Positions 17,509-26,518 of a stretch of DNA of 64,000 bases are shown in pieces (the first letter of the stretch is position 1; each line of letters begins with the position of its first letter). A model generated the notes under the pieces. The model saw nothing but the letters and a program-made list of their open reading frames with translations. It did not search any database and was not told the DNA's origin. Source of the stretch: Deltaproteobacteria bacterium (GTDB lineage Bacteria; Myxococcota_C; UBA6777). The stretch is taken from the NCBI GenBank assembly GCA_006226375.1, contig SBHC01000075.1, positions 62,001-126,000 of the forward strand. Reading direction: 5' to 3'. The translations under genes and the position numbers were made by a program.

Positions 17509-18606
17509 TCAAGTAGCCTCTTCTGTACTTTGACGAGAACGAACCCGAAGAGTCCACATCATGAGAAAAAAGCCCAACCAAACCAAGCTTCCCAACCCCC
17601 ATGTCCCTTCTCCACCGGAGCACTGGCAGGCCTGTCCTACAACTTCAGGAGTTTCAGGTCCCCATGGCTTCTCAACCGAAGACGGAACATCTTGCCAGCC
17701 TTCAAAAGGTTGAGAAGTTGAGTCCTGCAAGGTCGCTTCCAGGCCGCTCTCCGCCGCTCTCTCCAATGTTTGCTCTTGGGAGACTCCTCCATCGTTGCCT
17801 CCAGTCCTTTCGGCAGAGCTGTCTTCTCCCACAGGCTCAAGAGCAGGTTCCTTGGTTGACTCTGTGGAAGCCTCTTGGGTGGGTTCACCTGAAACGACGT
17901 CATTGACCATTTCCTGGCCGGTTGAAGCTTCTGAGTTCGTTGAATCCCTTGGACCTTCTGGGGAAAACTCTTGCAGGGGCTCAGGTTTGTAATCAGGAGG
18001 ACGAGGTTCACAGATCTTGCCTGTACAAAACTCGGTAGACTTGCACTGTGCATCGTTGGAGCATGGGATATGACAGTGAGCATCCACACAAACGTTTCCC
18101 CCCCCACAGTCGCTATCGACCTTGCAATAGCAGGCCTTTCCACTTTGGTAAGGCAAGCACCTCGTACCAGGAGGGGGACAATCCGCGTTGGATTGACAGG
18201 GAGCCACACAAAGCCCCCACGGGTTCCCAGCAATGGGTTGAAAACAAAGAAGCTTGGACGACAAACAAGGATACTGGGTAGGATGACAGTAGGTTGAGCC
18301 AGGGCAGAAACCATTCACACAAGGAAACCCCGTTTTGCAGGGTTTGGATTTGTCGCAGGTGCAAACTTTCTTACCAGAAGGAAGCGCGGTGCACGTCTCC
18401 CCGGTCAGACACTTGCCTTGGGGGCAGGCCAACAAACAAACGGAGAGCTGCTGGGAAGGGTCAACTTCCACACAAAGCAAACCATCAATACAGTCCGAAT
18501 CCTTGTTGCAGGACAGACCGATGTCCGACTTGGTACTTTGCGCCCAACTTTCCGTGGAAACCGATAGAAGAAGAAGTCCAACCCAACACACAAAAACCCA
18601 CCGCAT
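17509..18606 (-). CDS. Secreted Cys-rich protein with MYXO-CTERM-like tail
   Basis: A 365-residue exported protein. The signal peptide (MRWVFVCWVGLLLLSVSTESWAQ region) is about 22 residues. Residues about 28-200 hold some 30 cysteines in short repeated units of the form C..DsDC..G..C, resembling the extracellular modules common in myxobacterial lipoproteins and surface proteins. A Ser/Glu/Thr-rich linker follows. The end is CQCSGG, a hydrophobic helix and RVRSR, matching a MYXO-CTERM-like anchor. Start ATG 18606 has GAAGGAAG 7 bases upstream. It shares the two-gene operon with the membrane protein downstream and resembles the Cys-rich half of the 13212 protein. No enzymatic motif was seen. 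Confidence 0.82.
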   Translation of the reverse strand: MRWVFVCWVGLLLLSVSTESWAQSTKSDIGLSCNKDSDCIDGLLCVEVDPSQQLSVCLLACPQGKCLTGETCTALPSGKKVCTCDKSKPCKTGFPCVNGFCPGSTYCHPTQYPCLSSKLLCFQPIAGNPWGLCVAPCQSNADCPPPGTRCLPYQSGKACYCKVDSDCGGGNVCVDAHCHIPCSNDAQCKSTEFCTGKICEPRPPDYKPEPLQEFSPEGPRDSTNSEASTGQEMVNDVVSGEPTQEASTESTKEPALEPVGEDSSAERTGGNDGGVSQEQTLERAAESGLEATLQDSTSQPFEGWQDVPSSVEKPWGPETPEVVGQACQCSGGEGTWGLGSLVWLGFFLMMWTLRVRSRQSTEEAT

Positions 18607-18659
18607 CAAACGCTTCCTTCTGTTGAGTCAACGGGGAGAATGGTACGTTGCCAATCGCG

Positions 18660-18688
18660 TTGACACAACCCAAGGTAAACGGTACACA
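18660..18688 (+). promoter_or_regulatory. Candidate promoter for the spermidine-synthase-like gene
   Basis: TTGACA at 18660-18665, a 17-bp spacer and TACACA at 18683-18688, 48 bp before the chosen start. The -35 and spacing are ideal; the -10 matches only partly. Confidence 0.4.
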
Positions 18689-18735
18689 ACAAAAGCACAA
18701 CCTGTTTTGGCCTCCCTTTGACCGCCGAGGATTCA

Positions 18736-20217
18736 ATGCCCCGTCTGCTTTACTATAGCACTGCCCTCCTAACAGGGGGCTGTGTGATGGCCCTGGAGAT
18801 GGTTGGGTTCCGTCTGTTTGCCCCGTATTTCGGGTACTCGGTGTATGTAACCGGCTCCTTAATCAGCGTGATTCTACTTGCCATGTCTGTGGGATACCTT
18901 GCAGGAGGGTGGCTTGCGGACCACCGCTCGACAGACCGGTCCTTGTTTGCGTGCATCTTTGTTGCGGCCTGCTTGGTCGCCTTGGTTGCCTGGGCCTCTC
19001 CCCAGGTCTTGCATCGGCTCCAGCAGTGGAACCTCGTCCGAGGCACACTTGTCGCAGCCGTTGTTTTGCTCTTCCTTCCGATGTTGCTTCTCTCTGTCAC
19101 CTCGCCGTTCCTGATCAAGCTCCTCGCGAACCACACAACGGTTGGGATGACATCGGGCCAAATCGTTGCGTTGTCTACCTTGGGCAGCATCGGTGGAACC
19201 TTGCTCGCCACGTTTTGGATGCTCCCCTCCTTGGGAGTTCGCCTATCTCTGTTGAGCCTCTCGGGTGTCCTCGTCCTTCTTGCTACCTTGGGATGGGTCA
19301 GACAACATCGCCTGGGTACAGTTGGTCTTCTAGGGTTGTCCTTGTGTGGGTTGCCTCCGATGAAAGCGCCACGCCCCCTCCCCGCCTCAGGTTTCACAAG
19401 GCTGGCCTCGATCCAATCGCTGTACAGCCAGTTGGATGTGTATCTGGACAAAACCAGACAATCCGTTTTCGTCATGCCCAGCCGAATTTTCATCCACTCC
19501 GAAAAGCCCAAGAAAGGCTTGCTCTCGCACAGTGAGCAAGACGCTTTCTCTGTGGCTGGCCTCTGGCTCAAGAACCCCAAGAAATTCTTGTTGCTGGGCT
19601 TGGGAGCAGGAACCACCTACCAACAGCTGCGGCATTTTTACCCAGACAGCACCATCGTAGGGGTCGACCTTGATCCAGCCATGGTTCGAGTGGGGCGAGC
19701 CTACTTTGGTCTAAAAACCGACAAGAAGACTCGGGTTGTGCTCCAGGACGCTCGACGATTCTTAAGCCAGAGCCATGAGAGCTTCGATGTTATCGCAGTC
19801 AATGTGACAGCAGGAGGTGCGTTTGTCCCATTTCACCTCGCCACCCAAGAAGCCTTCGTTGCGATGTCCAAACGATTGAAACCCAAGGGCTGGGTGTTTA
19901 TGAATGTAGTAGACCCTGGAAAAGAGAGACTGATTACGCGTTGCATCCTCAAGGCGATGGGGCAAACATTTCCCCATGTTTACAGTGTTCCTTTTGGTGG
20001 GAACTCCGTCGTAATGGGATCGCGCAGTCCCGTTCCGAAGGTCCACTTGTTGCAAACAAAGAAGCACCACGCACCTCTGGTTCGTCTGGCTCAAAGGATG
20101 CAGAAGGAAGCCCAAGCGTACAAGCCCACATCAGCCTGTCCAGTATGGACCGACAACCGCTCAACGATCGAGTCGCTCACCTTCCAAACCTTGCAGAGTC
20201 TTCGACCCAAACCGTAG
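18736..20217 (+). CDS. Membrane-fused spermidine-synthase-like protein
   Basis: 493 residues: six or seven hydrophobic helices over about 1-215, then a Rossmann methyltransferase-like domain. The latter has FLLLGLGAGTTYQQLRHFYPDSTIVGVDLDPAMV (SAM-type nucleotide site and acidic Asp), then VVLQDARRFL and FDVIAVNV, as in SpeE-like proteins. The C-terminal WTDNRSTIESL replaces the usual TDDWAP-type motif. Membrane-fused SpeE homologues are common and mostly uncharacterised; polyamine synthesis should not be assumed. ATG 18736 is chosen because GAGG lies 5 bases upstream; the TTG at 18718 has no site. Divergent from the Cys-rich operon. Confidence 0.85.
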   Translation: MPRLLYYSTALLTGGCVMALEMVGFRLFAPYFGYSVYVTGSLISVILLAMSVGYLAGGWLADHRSTDRSLFACIFVAACLVALVAWASPQVLHRLQQWNLVRGTLVAAVVLLFLPMLLLSVTSPFLIKLLANHTTVGMTSGQIVALSTLGSIGGTLLATFWMLPSLGVRLSLLSLSGVLVLLATLGWVRQHRLGTVGLLGLSLCGLPPMKAPRPLPASGFTRLASIQSLYSQLDVYLDKTRQSVFVMPSRIFIHSEKPKKGLLSHSEQDAFSVAGLWLKNPKKFLLLGLGAGTTYQQLRHFYPDSTIVGVDLDPAMVRVGRAYFGLKTDKKTRVVLQDARRFLSQSHESFDVIAVNVTAGGAFVPFHLATQEAFVAMSKRLKPKGWVFMNVVDPGKERLITRCILKAMGQTFPHVYSVPFGGNSVVMGSRSPVPKVHLLQTKKHHAPLVRLAQRMQKEAQAYKPTSACPVWTDNRSTIESLTFQTLQSLRPKP

Positions 20218-20320
20218 GGTGCCAAGCTCAAGACAAGTGAAAAGACCCCAAGCAACGCGACAACAGCCCTAAGCTCTTAGTCCCTTCAAGAGCGACTCCA
20301 GAAGAGGAAATGCCCCGCGA

Positions 20321-23248
20321 ATGACTGAGCCACAATCCATAGACAAGAAGACTCACTACCAAGGACTCACAGACGACGAAGTCATTAAGAGTCGGGAAGA
20401 ACATGGAAGCAACCTTCCCACGCCGCCGACTCGCAAGCCCTGGTGGAAGCTTTACCTGGAAAAGTACGATGACCCCGTCATTCGGATCTTGTTGATCGCT
20501 GCCGTTCTCGCGATCGGCCTGGGCTGGGTCGACGGCTCATTCCTCGAAGGCATCGGCATTGTAGTTGCGGTACTCCTGGCCACAACCTTGGCCTTCTTTA
20601 ATGAGTACCGGGCAAACCAGGAGTTTGACGTCCTCAACCAGATCAATGAGGAAGTCGCGGTTCAAGTGATTCGCAACGGCACACACGGAACCGTGCCTCG
20701 AAAAGACCTTGTTGTCGGCGATATCGTGTTGGTAGAGCAAGGCGAGGAAATCCCTGCCGACGGGACCGTGCTGGAAGCGGTCTCCTTCCTTGTGGATGAG
20801 TCCCGGCTCACGGGGGAATCCGTTCCCGTGAACAAGCGCCCCAGCAACCAAGAAGATGCCGACTCAGACGAAGACACCACCTACGCAGTCAACCATGTGC
20901 TTCGGGGGACTCTTGCCTCAGACGGTCACGCGGTGCTGGAGCTTACAGCCGTCGGTGACCACACAGAGATGGGCCAAACCGCCAAAGCAGCAACCGAAGA
21001 GACAACCGAAGACTCTCCCCTCAACCTCCAGCTGGAACGACTCAGCAAACTACTCGGAGTGATCGGCTTTTTGGTGGCGTTCTTGATCTTTGCCGCTCTT
21101 ACCCTGCGTGGTGTGTTGACAGAGGAGCTGCAGCTCACTCGTGGCCAATGGGGTTTGATGGGAGCGATCGGGATAGGTGCGCTCCTTGCGTTGGTCCGCA
21201 TCTGGCTACCCATTGTTTACGACGCCAAGGAATTGATGGGCCTTGGTAAGCAACGACCCGGATGGCTTGAACGTTCAGGAATCACCGCTTGGCTTGTCCC
21301 TTTCACGCTGGGGTTGCTCGTCGCAGGTGGAATCGTTGGAACCTTGGTGGGGCTGGGCTGGGTACAAGGTTCGCCCACAACTTGGTTGCCCATCAAAGCG
21401 GTGCGACCGTTCCTTCACTTCTTCATGGTCAGTGTTACCATCATCGTTGTGACGATCCCCGAAGGGCTGGCCATGAGCGTGACACTTTCTCTCGCCTACA
21501 GCATGAGAAAGATGACACAAATGAACAACCTCGTTCGGAAGATGGTGGCTTGTGAAACCATCGGCTCCGCCACGGTGATTTGCTCCGACAAGACAGGCAC
21601 GCTGACCCAAAACAAGATGCACGTGGAAGAGGCACGATTTGGTCTACCCATCGAAGAGGATGTTGAGCCAACCCAAGAGCCCACACCGCTTGTTGCAGAA
21701 GCCATGGCGGCCAACAGCACCGCCAACCTGAGCCACGAAGAAGGCCAAGAGCCTGAAACACTAGGCAACCCGACAGAGAGCGCCCTCCTGCTGTGGTTGG
21801 ACGCCCACGACAATGACTACCAACAACTTCGCGACGATTTTACCATCGTCCACCAATTCACGTTCTCGACCGAACGAAAGTACATGGCGACCCTCGGCTC
21901 CTCGCAAGAAGGCGCCAACATCCTTCACGTAAAAGGAGCGCCGGAGATTGTCCTTGAACGATGCAGTTCCATCCTGGTCGATGACGAGGAACGAGCCCTT
22001 CAGGACAAAGACCGAGAGACTCTGCAAAGCCAGATCCTATCGTACGCCAAACGCGGAATGCGGACCCTAGGCTTTGCTTACAAGACCGAGGTCCAAGACC
22101 CCAACTCCGATGACCCTGAGACCATCGCCCAAGAGATGGTCTGGTTGGGCTTTGTCGCGCTCGTTGATCCCATCCGCCCTGACGCAGCAGAAGCCGTACA
22201 AGCCTGCCTAGACGCTGGCATCCAGGTCAAGATCGTAACAGGCGACAACGCCGAGACAGCCAAAGAGGTCGCTCGGTCCATCGGCCTTTTGGAAGATGAG
22301 CAAGACCATGTCCATCTCACAGGTCCTGAGTTTGAAGCTCTTTCGGATGAAGAGGCTGCCAAAGCCGTGTTGCCTCTGGTTGTCTTGTCACGCGCCCGGC
22401 CGTTGCACAAGCTTCGGTTGGTCAAGCTGCTTCAACAGCAACAACATGTGGTGGCAGTCACTGGCGACGGAAGCAACGACGCCCCTGCCCTGCACCACGC
22501 TCAAGTCGGGCTGGCCATGGGCAATGGAACGGCTGTAGCCAAAGAAGCCAGCGACATCATCCTCTTGGACAACTCGTTTCAATCCATCAAGAACGCGGTC
22601 CTTTGGGGTCGCTCGTTGTACCTCAACATCCAGAAGTTCCTGTTGTTTCAACTCACCATCAACGTCACTGCTCTAAGCATCGCTCTGTTGGGGCCGTTCC
22701 TTAACATCCAGCTGCCGCTTACGGTCATTCAGATGTTGTGGGTCAACCTCATCATGGACACCTTTGCAGCCCTCGCTCTCGCCACGGAGCCGCCACACTC
22801 TGCGGTCATGGACCAGAAACCTCGATCTCCTGAGGCTTTTATCATTACACCGACGATGGCCCGCAACATTTTTCTAACCGGCGCCGTGTTTGTGGTTGCT
22901 CTGTTGGGCTTGCTCATCTACTTGAAACAAGGTGGTCTTTCGCCCTATGAGCTGTCGTTCTTCTTCACCGCTTTTGTGCTGGCGCAGTTCTGGAACATGT
23001 TCAACGCAAGAGCCTTGGGGACCGGTCACTCCGCACTGTACAAGCTCAAAGAGAACCCTGGATTTCTGGCGATCGCTGTTGCCATACTCGTGGGCCAATT
23101 CCTGATTGTTCATTTTGGAGGGAGCATCTTCCGAACCGTCCCTCTCTCCCTCCGAGACTGGGGCATCATTATCGGGATAACCTCCCTCATTTTCGTTGTG
23201 GGCGAGGCGATCCGTTGGTTCCAGAAAAGCCGCAACAAGCATACATAG
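20321..23248 (+). CDS. P-type ATPase, calcium-transporting P2B (PMCA-like) type
   Basis: A 975-residue P-type cation pump. Key elements in order: actuator TGES at 164-167; helix-4 motif PEGL at 380-383; phosphorylation site DKTGT with Asp423; KGAPE nucleotide-binding segment; hinge TGDGSNDAPAL at 714-724, with Ser where Val is usual; a final bundle of about six helices. The block after PEGL (MSVTLSLAYSMRKM ... NNLVRKMVACETIGSATVICSDKTGT) is typical of PMCA/YloB-type Ca2+ pumps, which export Ca2+ from the cytoplasm. The insert between helices 3 and 4 (about 250-360) is longer than usual and adds apparent helices. GAAGAGGAA lies about 12 bases before the ATG. Confidence 0.93.
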   Translation: MTEPQSIDKKTHYQGLTDDEVIKSREEHGSNLPTPPTRKPWWKLYLEKYDDPVIRILLIAAVLAIGLGWVDGSFLEGIGIVVAVLLATTLAFFNEYRANQEFDVLNQINEEVAVQVIRNGTHGTVPRKDLVVGDIVLVEQGEEIPADGTVLEAVSFLVDESRLTGESVPVNKRPSNQEDADSDEDTTYAVNHVLRGTLASDGHAVLELTAVGDHTEMGQTAKAATEETTEDSPLNLQLERLSKLLGVIGFLVAFLIFAALTLRGVLTEELQLTRGQWGLMGAIGIGALLALVRIWLPIVYDAKELMGLGKQRPGWLERSGITAWLVPFTLGLLVAGGIVGTLVGLGWVQGSPTTWLPIKAVRPFLHFFMVSVTIIVVTIPEGLAMSVTLSLAYSMRKMTQMNNLVRKMVACETIGSATVICSDKTGTLTQNKMHVEEARFGLPIEEDVEPTQEPTPLVAEAMAANSTANLSHEEGQEPETLGNPTESALLLWLDAHDNDYQQLRDDFTIVHQFTFSTERKYMATLGSSQEGANILHVKGAPEIVLERCSSILVDDEERALQDKDRETLQSQILSYAKRGMRTLGFAYKTEVQDPNSDDPETIAQEMVWLGFVALVDPIRPDAAEAVQACLDAGIQVKIVTGDNAETAKEVARSIGLLEDEQDHVHLTGPEFEALSDEEAAKAVLPLVVLSRARPLHKLRLVKLLQQQQHVVAVTGDGSNDAPALHHAQVGLAMGNGTAVAKEASDIILLDNSFQSIKNAVLWGRSLYLNIQKFLLFQLTINVTALSIALLGPFLNIQLPLTVIQMLWVNLIMDTFAALALATEPPHSAVMDQKPRSPEAFIITPTMARNIFLTGAVFVVALLGLLIYLKQGGLSPYELSFFFTAFVLAQFWNMFNARALGTGHSALYKLKENPGFLAIAVAILVGQFLIVHFGGSIFRTVPLSLRDWGIIIGITSLIFVVGEAIRWFQKSRNKHT

Positions 23249-23539
23249 CAAAACCACCCCACCGTACAAAATGACACGCCTACAGGTTTCATGGGTATCG
23301 GTATTTCAGCCTATTTCACACCACTGAAACATGCAAAACGCCCTCATCATCACTCATAGCAGCAAGCAAATCGAAGAAAGGATAGGACAATCAAACCCTA
23401 AGAAAATCCATAAGAGTTGGCATTGCGTTTGCTTGAAGGGGGAAGCCAACAACAACCCAAGAACAGGTGCCAAGACAACACATCTCAGTGTGAAAAGTGG
23501 TTCTTGGGGTTGAGAGTATCGTAAGCGAAGAGAGAGTCG
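23249..23539. other. Intergenic stretch of 291 bp with a sigma-54-type promoter
   Basis: No ORF with a convincing ribosome site. It contains the -24/-12 element at 23418-23433. A weak long-range repeat GTTTCA ... TGAAAC lies near 23286-23333, too widely spaced to call a terminator for the ATPase gene. Confidence 0.5.
23418..23433 (+). promoter_or_regulatory. Sigma-54 (-24/-12) promoter for the outer-membrane protein/OPT operon
   Basis: TGGCATTGCGTTTGCT fits the consensus TGGCACG-N4-TTGCW with correct GG-to-GC spacing (12 bp) and a perfect TTGCT at -12. Transcription would start near 23445, about 95 bp before the start codon. Sigma-54 promoters need an enhancer-binding ATPase; none is encoded in this window. 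Confidence 0.55.
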
Positions 23540-24406
23540 ATGCGAAAGATTGGAATCGTAACATTTCTTGCAATGGGATGGATTGGGTTGGGAGTGCATA
23601 CCGCGTATGCAGCAGGTGGAGTCAGCAATAGTTTAATTAATGTACCTTCTGCGTTCACCTTGGACGCAGGCAGCCTGGAGTTTTCTCCAACCTGGCAAAG
23701 TCAATTTCGCCGCTCGGTCGGATCCAACGCAGTCGAATCTCTTCATGTCAACAACAACATAGAGTTACGCGCAACCTTTGGACTCCCTTCCTACTGGGAG
23801 GTTGGCTTTGTCGTTGCTGCCAATTGGACCATTAAGGAAGGCCACAGCTTTGGGATGGATGTGTTCGCCGTTGGGATTCGCAAAGACTTGGTTCGCAAGG
23901 GTGAAACATGGGCGCTCAATGTGCAGGCTGGCTTGCTTGTGCCCTTCAGCGAAGAAGAACGCTCTGTGATTGCCGATCTTGCTCTCGCACAAACCTACCG
24001 ACCTTGGAGTTGGATGCAAATCGACGTCAGCGTCGGCGGGCAAATCCAGAACACCCAACAACTTCAGGGAGGTGCTCGGTACGACATTGGCGTAGGCGCA
24101 TTTGTGGTTCGAGAAAAGCTCCAAATCGTTGTAGAATGGAGCCACGCTTGGGCAATTCAGAATGAAACTACCAGCGAAGGTCTCTTGGGCGTAGGCATCA
24201 ACTGGTATGTGACAAGCGCTGCAACGATTACAGTGGCAGGACTTGCAGCGTTTGCACCCATCAGCGCCACACCAGAGGGCGTCGTCTTTCTCTCCTACAC
24301 ACATTTGTTTGAGCTTCCCAAGCCCAAGCCAATTGCTGCCAAAGCAGCAACTTTGAGTTCCAACAGAATGAACCCGCTCCAGCCTGTTTGGAGCCAACAA
24401 CGTTAG
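23540..24406 (+). CDS. Probable outer-membrane beta-barrel protein
   Basis: 288 residues with a clear signal peptide (MRKIGIVTFLAMGWIGLGVHTAYA, cleaved near residue 24). The mature part consists of alternating hydrophobic/polar strands ending in aromatics (such as YWEVGFVVAANWT, WMQIDVSVGGQI, GVGINWYV), as in bacterial outer-membrane transporter-like barrels. The C-terminal tail is not a classic barrel end with a final Phe, so the fold is inferred. It is followed 74 bp later by an OPT transporter, so the pair could move the same substrate across the two membranes. A sigma-54-type promoter lies about 107 bp upstream. Confidence 0.7.
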   Translation: MRKIGIVTFLAMGWIGLGVHTAYAAGGVSNSLINVPSAFTLDAGSLEFSPTWQSQFRRSVGSNAVESLHVNNNIELRATFGLPSYWEVGFVVAANWTIKEGHSFGMDVFAVGIRKDLVRKGETWALNVQAGLLVPFSEEERSVIADLALAQTYRPWSWMQIDVSVGGQIQNTQQLQGGARYDIGVGAFVVREKLQIVVEWSHAWAIQNETTSEGLLGVGINWYVTSAATITVAGLAAFAPISATPEGVVFLSYTHLFELPKPKPIAAKAATLSSNRMNPLQPVWSQQR

Positions 24407-24433
24407 CACGTCGGTGAAGAACCACCGGCAGCC

Positions 24434-24460
24434 TGCCAGGTCAGTTCCTTGGTCCTGGCA
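24434..24460 (+). other. Hairpin in the leader of the OPT transporter gene
   Basis: Perfect 7-bp stem TGCCAGG / CCTGGCA with a 13-base loop, between the barrel gene and the OPT gene and just before the AAAGGG ribosome site. There is no T-run, so it is not a standard terminator; it may stabilise or separate the two coding parts of the message. Confidence 0.35.
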
Positions 24461-24480
24461 CCTATCGAAAGGGCAACAAG

Positions 24481-26337
24481 ATGGTTGCAAATGTTCCTTC
24501 GCATTCTCCGTCCTCGTTTCCAGAGCCAGCCTGGGATGTTCCTCAGTTCACGTTTCGCGCCATTGCAACGGGTATGGTGCTGGGCGGGATCTTGTCCCTG
24601 TGTAACATTTACACAGGATTGAAGATCGGCTGGTCGTTCAACATGTCGATCACTTCGGCGTTGTTGAGCTTTGGCTTGTTTCACTTTTTGGGCAAGATCA
24701 AAAACACAGCACCGTTTGGCATGCACGAGAACGCGATTCAGCAAACGGCTGCTTCGGCGGCCGCTTCCATTGCTTCTGCGGGGATGGTCTCTGCGATTCC
24801 AGCCTGGACCATGCTAACAGGAAAGACCCTTAGCTGGGGCGCAATGGCGGTGTGGGCCCTCTCGGTGAGTATTGTAGGCATTGTGGTTGGGATGGGTCTT
24901 CGCAAACAAATGTTGCTTGTGGACAAGCTCCCGTTCCCCTTCGGCATCGCCACGGCTGAAACCATGAAGCAGATGTACAGCCAGGGCGCAGAAGCCATTG
25001 GAAAAGTCCGGGCGTTGCTGTGGGCTGCTTTGTTTTCGGGTGTCCTTCGGTTGATTGTCAAGATTGGCAAACTCCCTCCGTTGTTCTTCCCAGGCTCCAT
25101 CCCTTGGGGAAAGAGCGACCATGTGGAAGCAGCGGGACTCAAAGCCATCACCCTCAAGCATCTCACTTGGGCGTTCAACCCTAGCTTGTTTATGGTCGGT
25201 GGGGGTGCATTGATTGGCATGAAAGCCTGCGCCTCGCTCTTTCTGGGAGCGATCGTTACGTGGCTTTGGCTGGCGCCCATGATCATCAGCAACGGTTGGG
25301 TCAGCGTGCCTTTGGAGCAGGTTGATCCCTGGGGGCTTGTCTACACCCCCAAACATGTTTGGATCGACCTCGTCAAGACCTGGTTGATCTGGCCCGGTGT
25401 CTCCATGATGGTCGTCGCGGCGTTGACATCCTTTGCCTTCTCCTGGCGTTCCATGTTGGGCGCTTTGCTTGACCTTCGCTCGGCCCGGAAAGAAAAGGAC
25501 CCGTCCGCTTCAAACCGGAACCCCGACGTTCCACGCCGTTGGTTCTTGCTGAGCCTCCTCGTGGTCACCATCTTCTCGGTGTCGTGCCAGATTGGGATCT
25601 TTGGGATTAAGTGGGGAATGGCTATCTTTGCGGTCGCCCTGACCTTCTTGCTCGCGGTCGTGGCCGTTCGAGTCTCGGGTGAAACGGGCATTACCCCAGT
25701 TGGCTCCATGGGGAAAGTCACCCAGCTCACCTTTGGTGTGATTGACTCCGGTAACGTCACAGCCAACTTGATGACAGCCAATGTGACCGGCGGTGCCGCC
25801 AGCCAGTGTGCTGACTTGATGCACGACCTGAAAACAGGAGCCATGTTGGGCTCTGTCCCACGGCTTCAGATTACAGCCCAGGCCTTCGGTGTCTTGGCAG
25901 GCTCCCTGGTTGGACCGGCAGCGTACTTGTTGCTGATCCAAGATCCCCACAGCATGCTGATGACCATGGAGTGGGCAGCACCGGCTGTAGCCAAGTGGAT
26001 GGCAGTCGCCGAATTGTTCCAAAAAGGACTCAGCTCAATGCCTCCGGGATCGTTCAACGCGATGATGATTGGTGGCGGCGTTGGAATGCTGATTGCAATC
26101 CTCAACAAAACCATGCCCAAAAAGGTCCAAACCTTCGTCCCCAGCGCAGCGAGCATTGGCTTGGCGATGGTCATTCCAGCGTTCTACGCCGTGTCCTTCT
26201 TCATCGGTGGAGTGGCCGCCTGGTTTGCCTCGAAGTTTGCGCCCAAGTGGTCCGCCAAATACCTCGTAGTCCTCGCTGCTGGCTTGATCGCTGGCGAAAG
26301 CCTCACCGGAATCCTCGCCGCCTTCTTCTCCATGTAA
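24481..26337 (+). CDS. OPT-family oligopeptide/metal-chelate transporter
   Basis: A 618-residue polytopic membrane protein with about 14-16 helices. The N-terminal block (FTFRAIATGMVLGGILSLCNIYTGLKIGWSF) and the Asn/Gly-rich GETGITPVGSMGKVTQL and NVTANLMTANVTGGAASQCADLMHDLKTG segments are hallmarks of bacterial OPT transporters. These import oligopeptides or metal chelates by proton coupling; the substrate here is unknown. It lies 74 bp after the outer-membrane-type gene in the same direction, with AAAGGG before the ATG. Its 3' end faces the EF-hand gene across a cluster of hairpins. Confidence 0.92.
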   Translation: MVANVPSHSPSSFPEPAWDVPQFTFRAIATGMVLGGILSLCNIYTGLKIGWSFNMSITSALLSFGLFHFLGKIKNTAPFGMHENAIQQTAASAAASIASAGMVSAIPAWTMLTGKTLSWGAMAVWALSVSIVGIVVGMGLRKQMLLVDKLPFPFGIATAETMKQMYSQGAEAIGKVRALLWAALFSGVLRLIVKIGKLPPLFFPGSIPWGKSDHVEAAGLKAITLKHLTWAFNPSLFMVGGGALIGMKACASLFLGAIVTWLWLAPMIISNGWVSVPLEQVDPWGLVYTPKHVWIDLVKTWLIWPGVSMMVVAALTSFAFSWRSMLGALLDLRSARKEKDPSASNRNPDVPRRWFLLSLLVVTIFSVSCQIGIFGIKWGMAIFAVALTFLLAVVAVRVSGETGITPVGSMGKVTQLTFGVIDSGNVTANLMTANVTGGAASQCADLMHDLKTGAMLGSVPRLQITAQAFGVLAGSLVGPAAYLLLIQDPHSMLMTMEWAAPAVAKWMAVAELFQKGLSSMPPGSFNAMMIGGGVGMLIAILNKTMPKKVQTFVPSAASIGLAMVIPAFYAVSFFIGGVAAWFASKFAPKWSAKYLVVLAAGLIAGESLTGILAAFFSM

Positions 26338-26368
26338 TCCCCAGAACAAAGTCCTACCGAATCCCCCC

Positions 26369-26403
26369 AAAAAAAAAGCGCTTCCTCCTGAAAAGAGAAG
26401 CGC
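26369..26403 (-). terminator. Rho-independent terminator of the EF-hand protein gene
   Basis: A 7-bp stem GCGCTTC / GAAGCGC (26378-26384 and 26397-26403) with a run of nine A at 26369-26377. Read on the minus strand this is a hairpin followed by nine U. It therefore ends minus-strand transcription, about 120 bases after the EF-hand gene's stop at 26519. Confidence 0.75.
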
Positions 26404-26412
26404 ATGTGGGGT

Positions 26413-26465
26413 GATGTTTCTGGTCAGGAAACATCGCTCCGGAAGGCATCATCCACTTCCGGAGC
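26413..26465. repeat. Two further perfect hairpins between convergent genes
   Basis: GATGTTTC / GAAACATC (26413-26420, 26428-26435) and GCTCCGGAAG / CTTCCGGAGC (26436-26445, 26456-26465) follow each other directly. With the terminator hairpin they make three adjacent stems in 88 bp. Neither has a T-run on either strand. They would fold in the 3' untranslated part of the EF-hand message and may mark a processed 3' RNA or a second terminator. Confidence 0.55.
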
Positions 26466-26518
26466 AACCGATTATCGCGAACCCATGCGTGCCCAAGGGC
26501 ACACAAGAATGAGTTGAG

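Noticed and set aside
20310-20324. A four-codon mini-frame (ATG CCC CGC GAA TGA) whose stop overlaps the start of the P-type ATPase gene, suggesting translational coupling.
   Set aside because: The GAAGAGGAA site ends only about 2 bases before the mini-frame's ATG, too close to start it well. The site is at a usable if long distance from the ATPase ATG itself.
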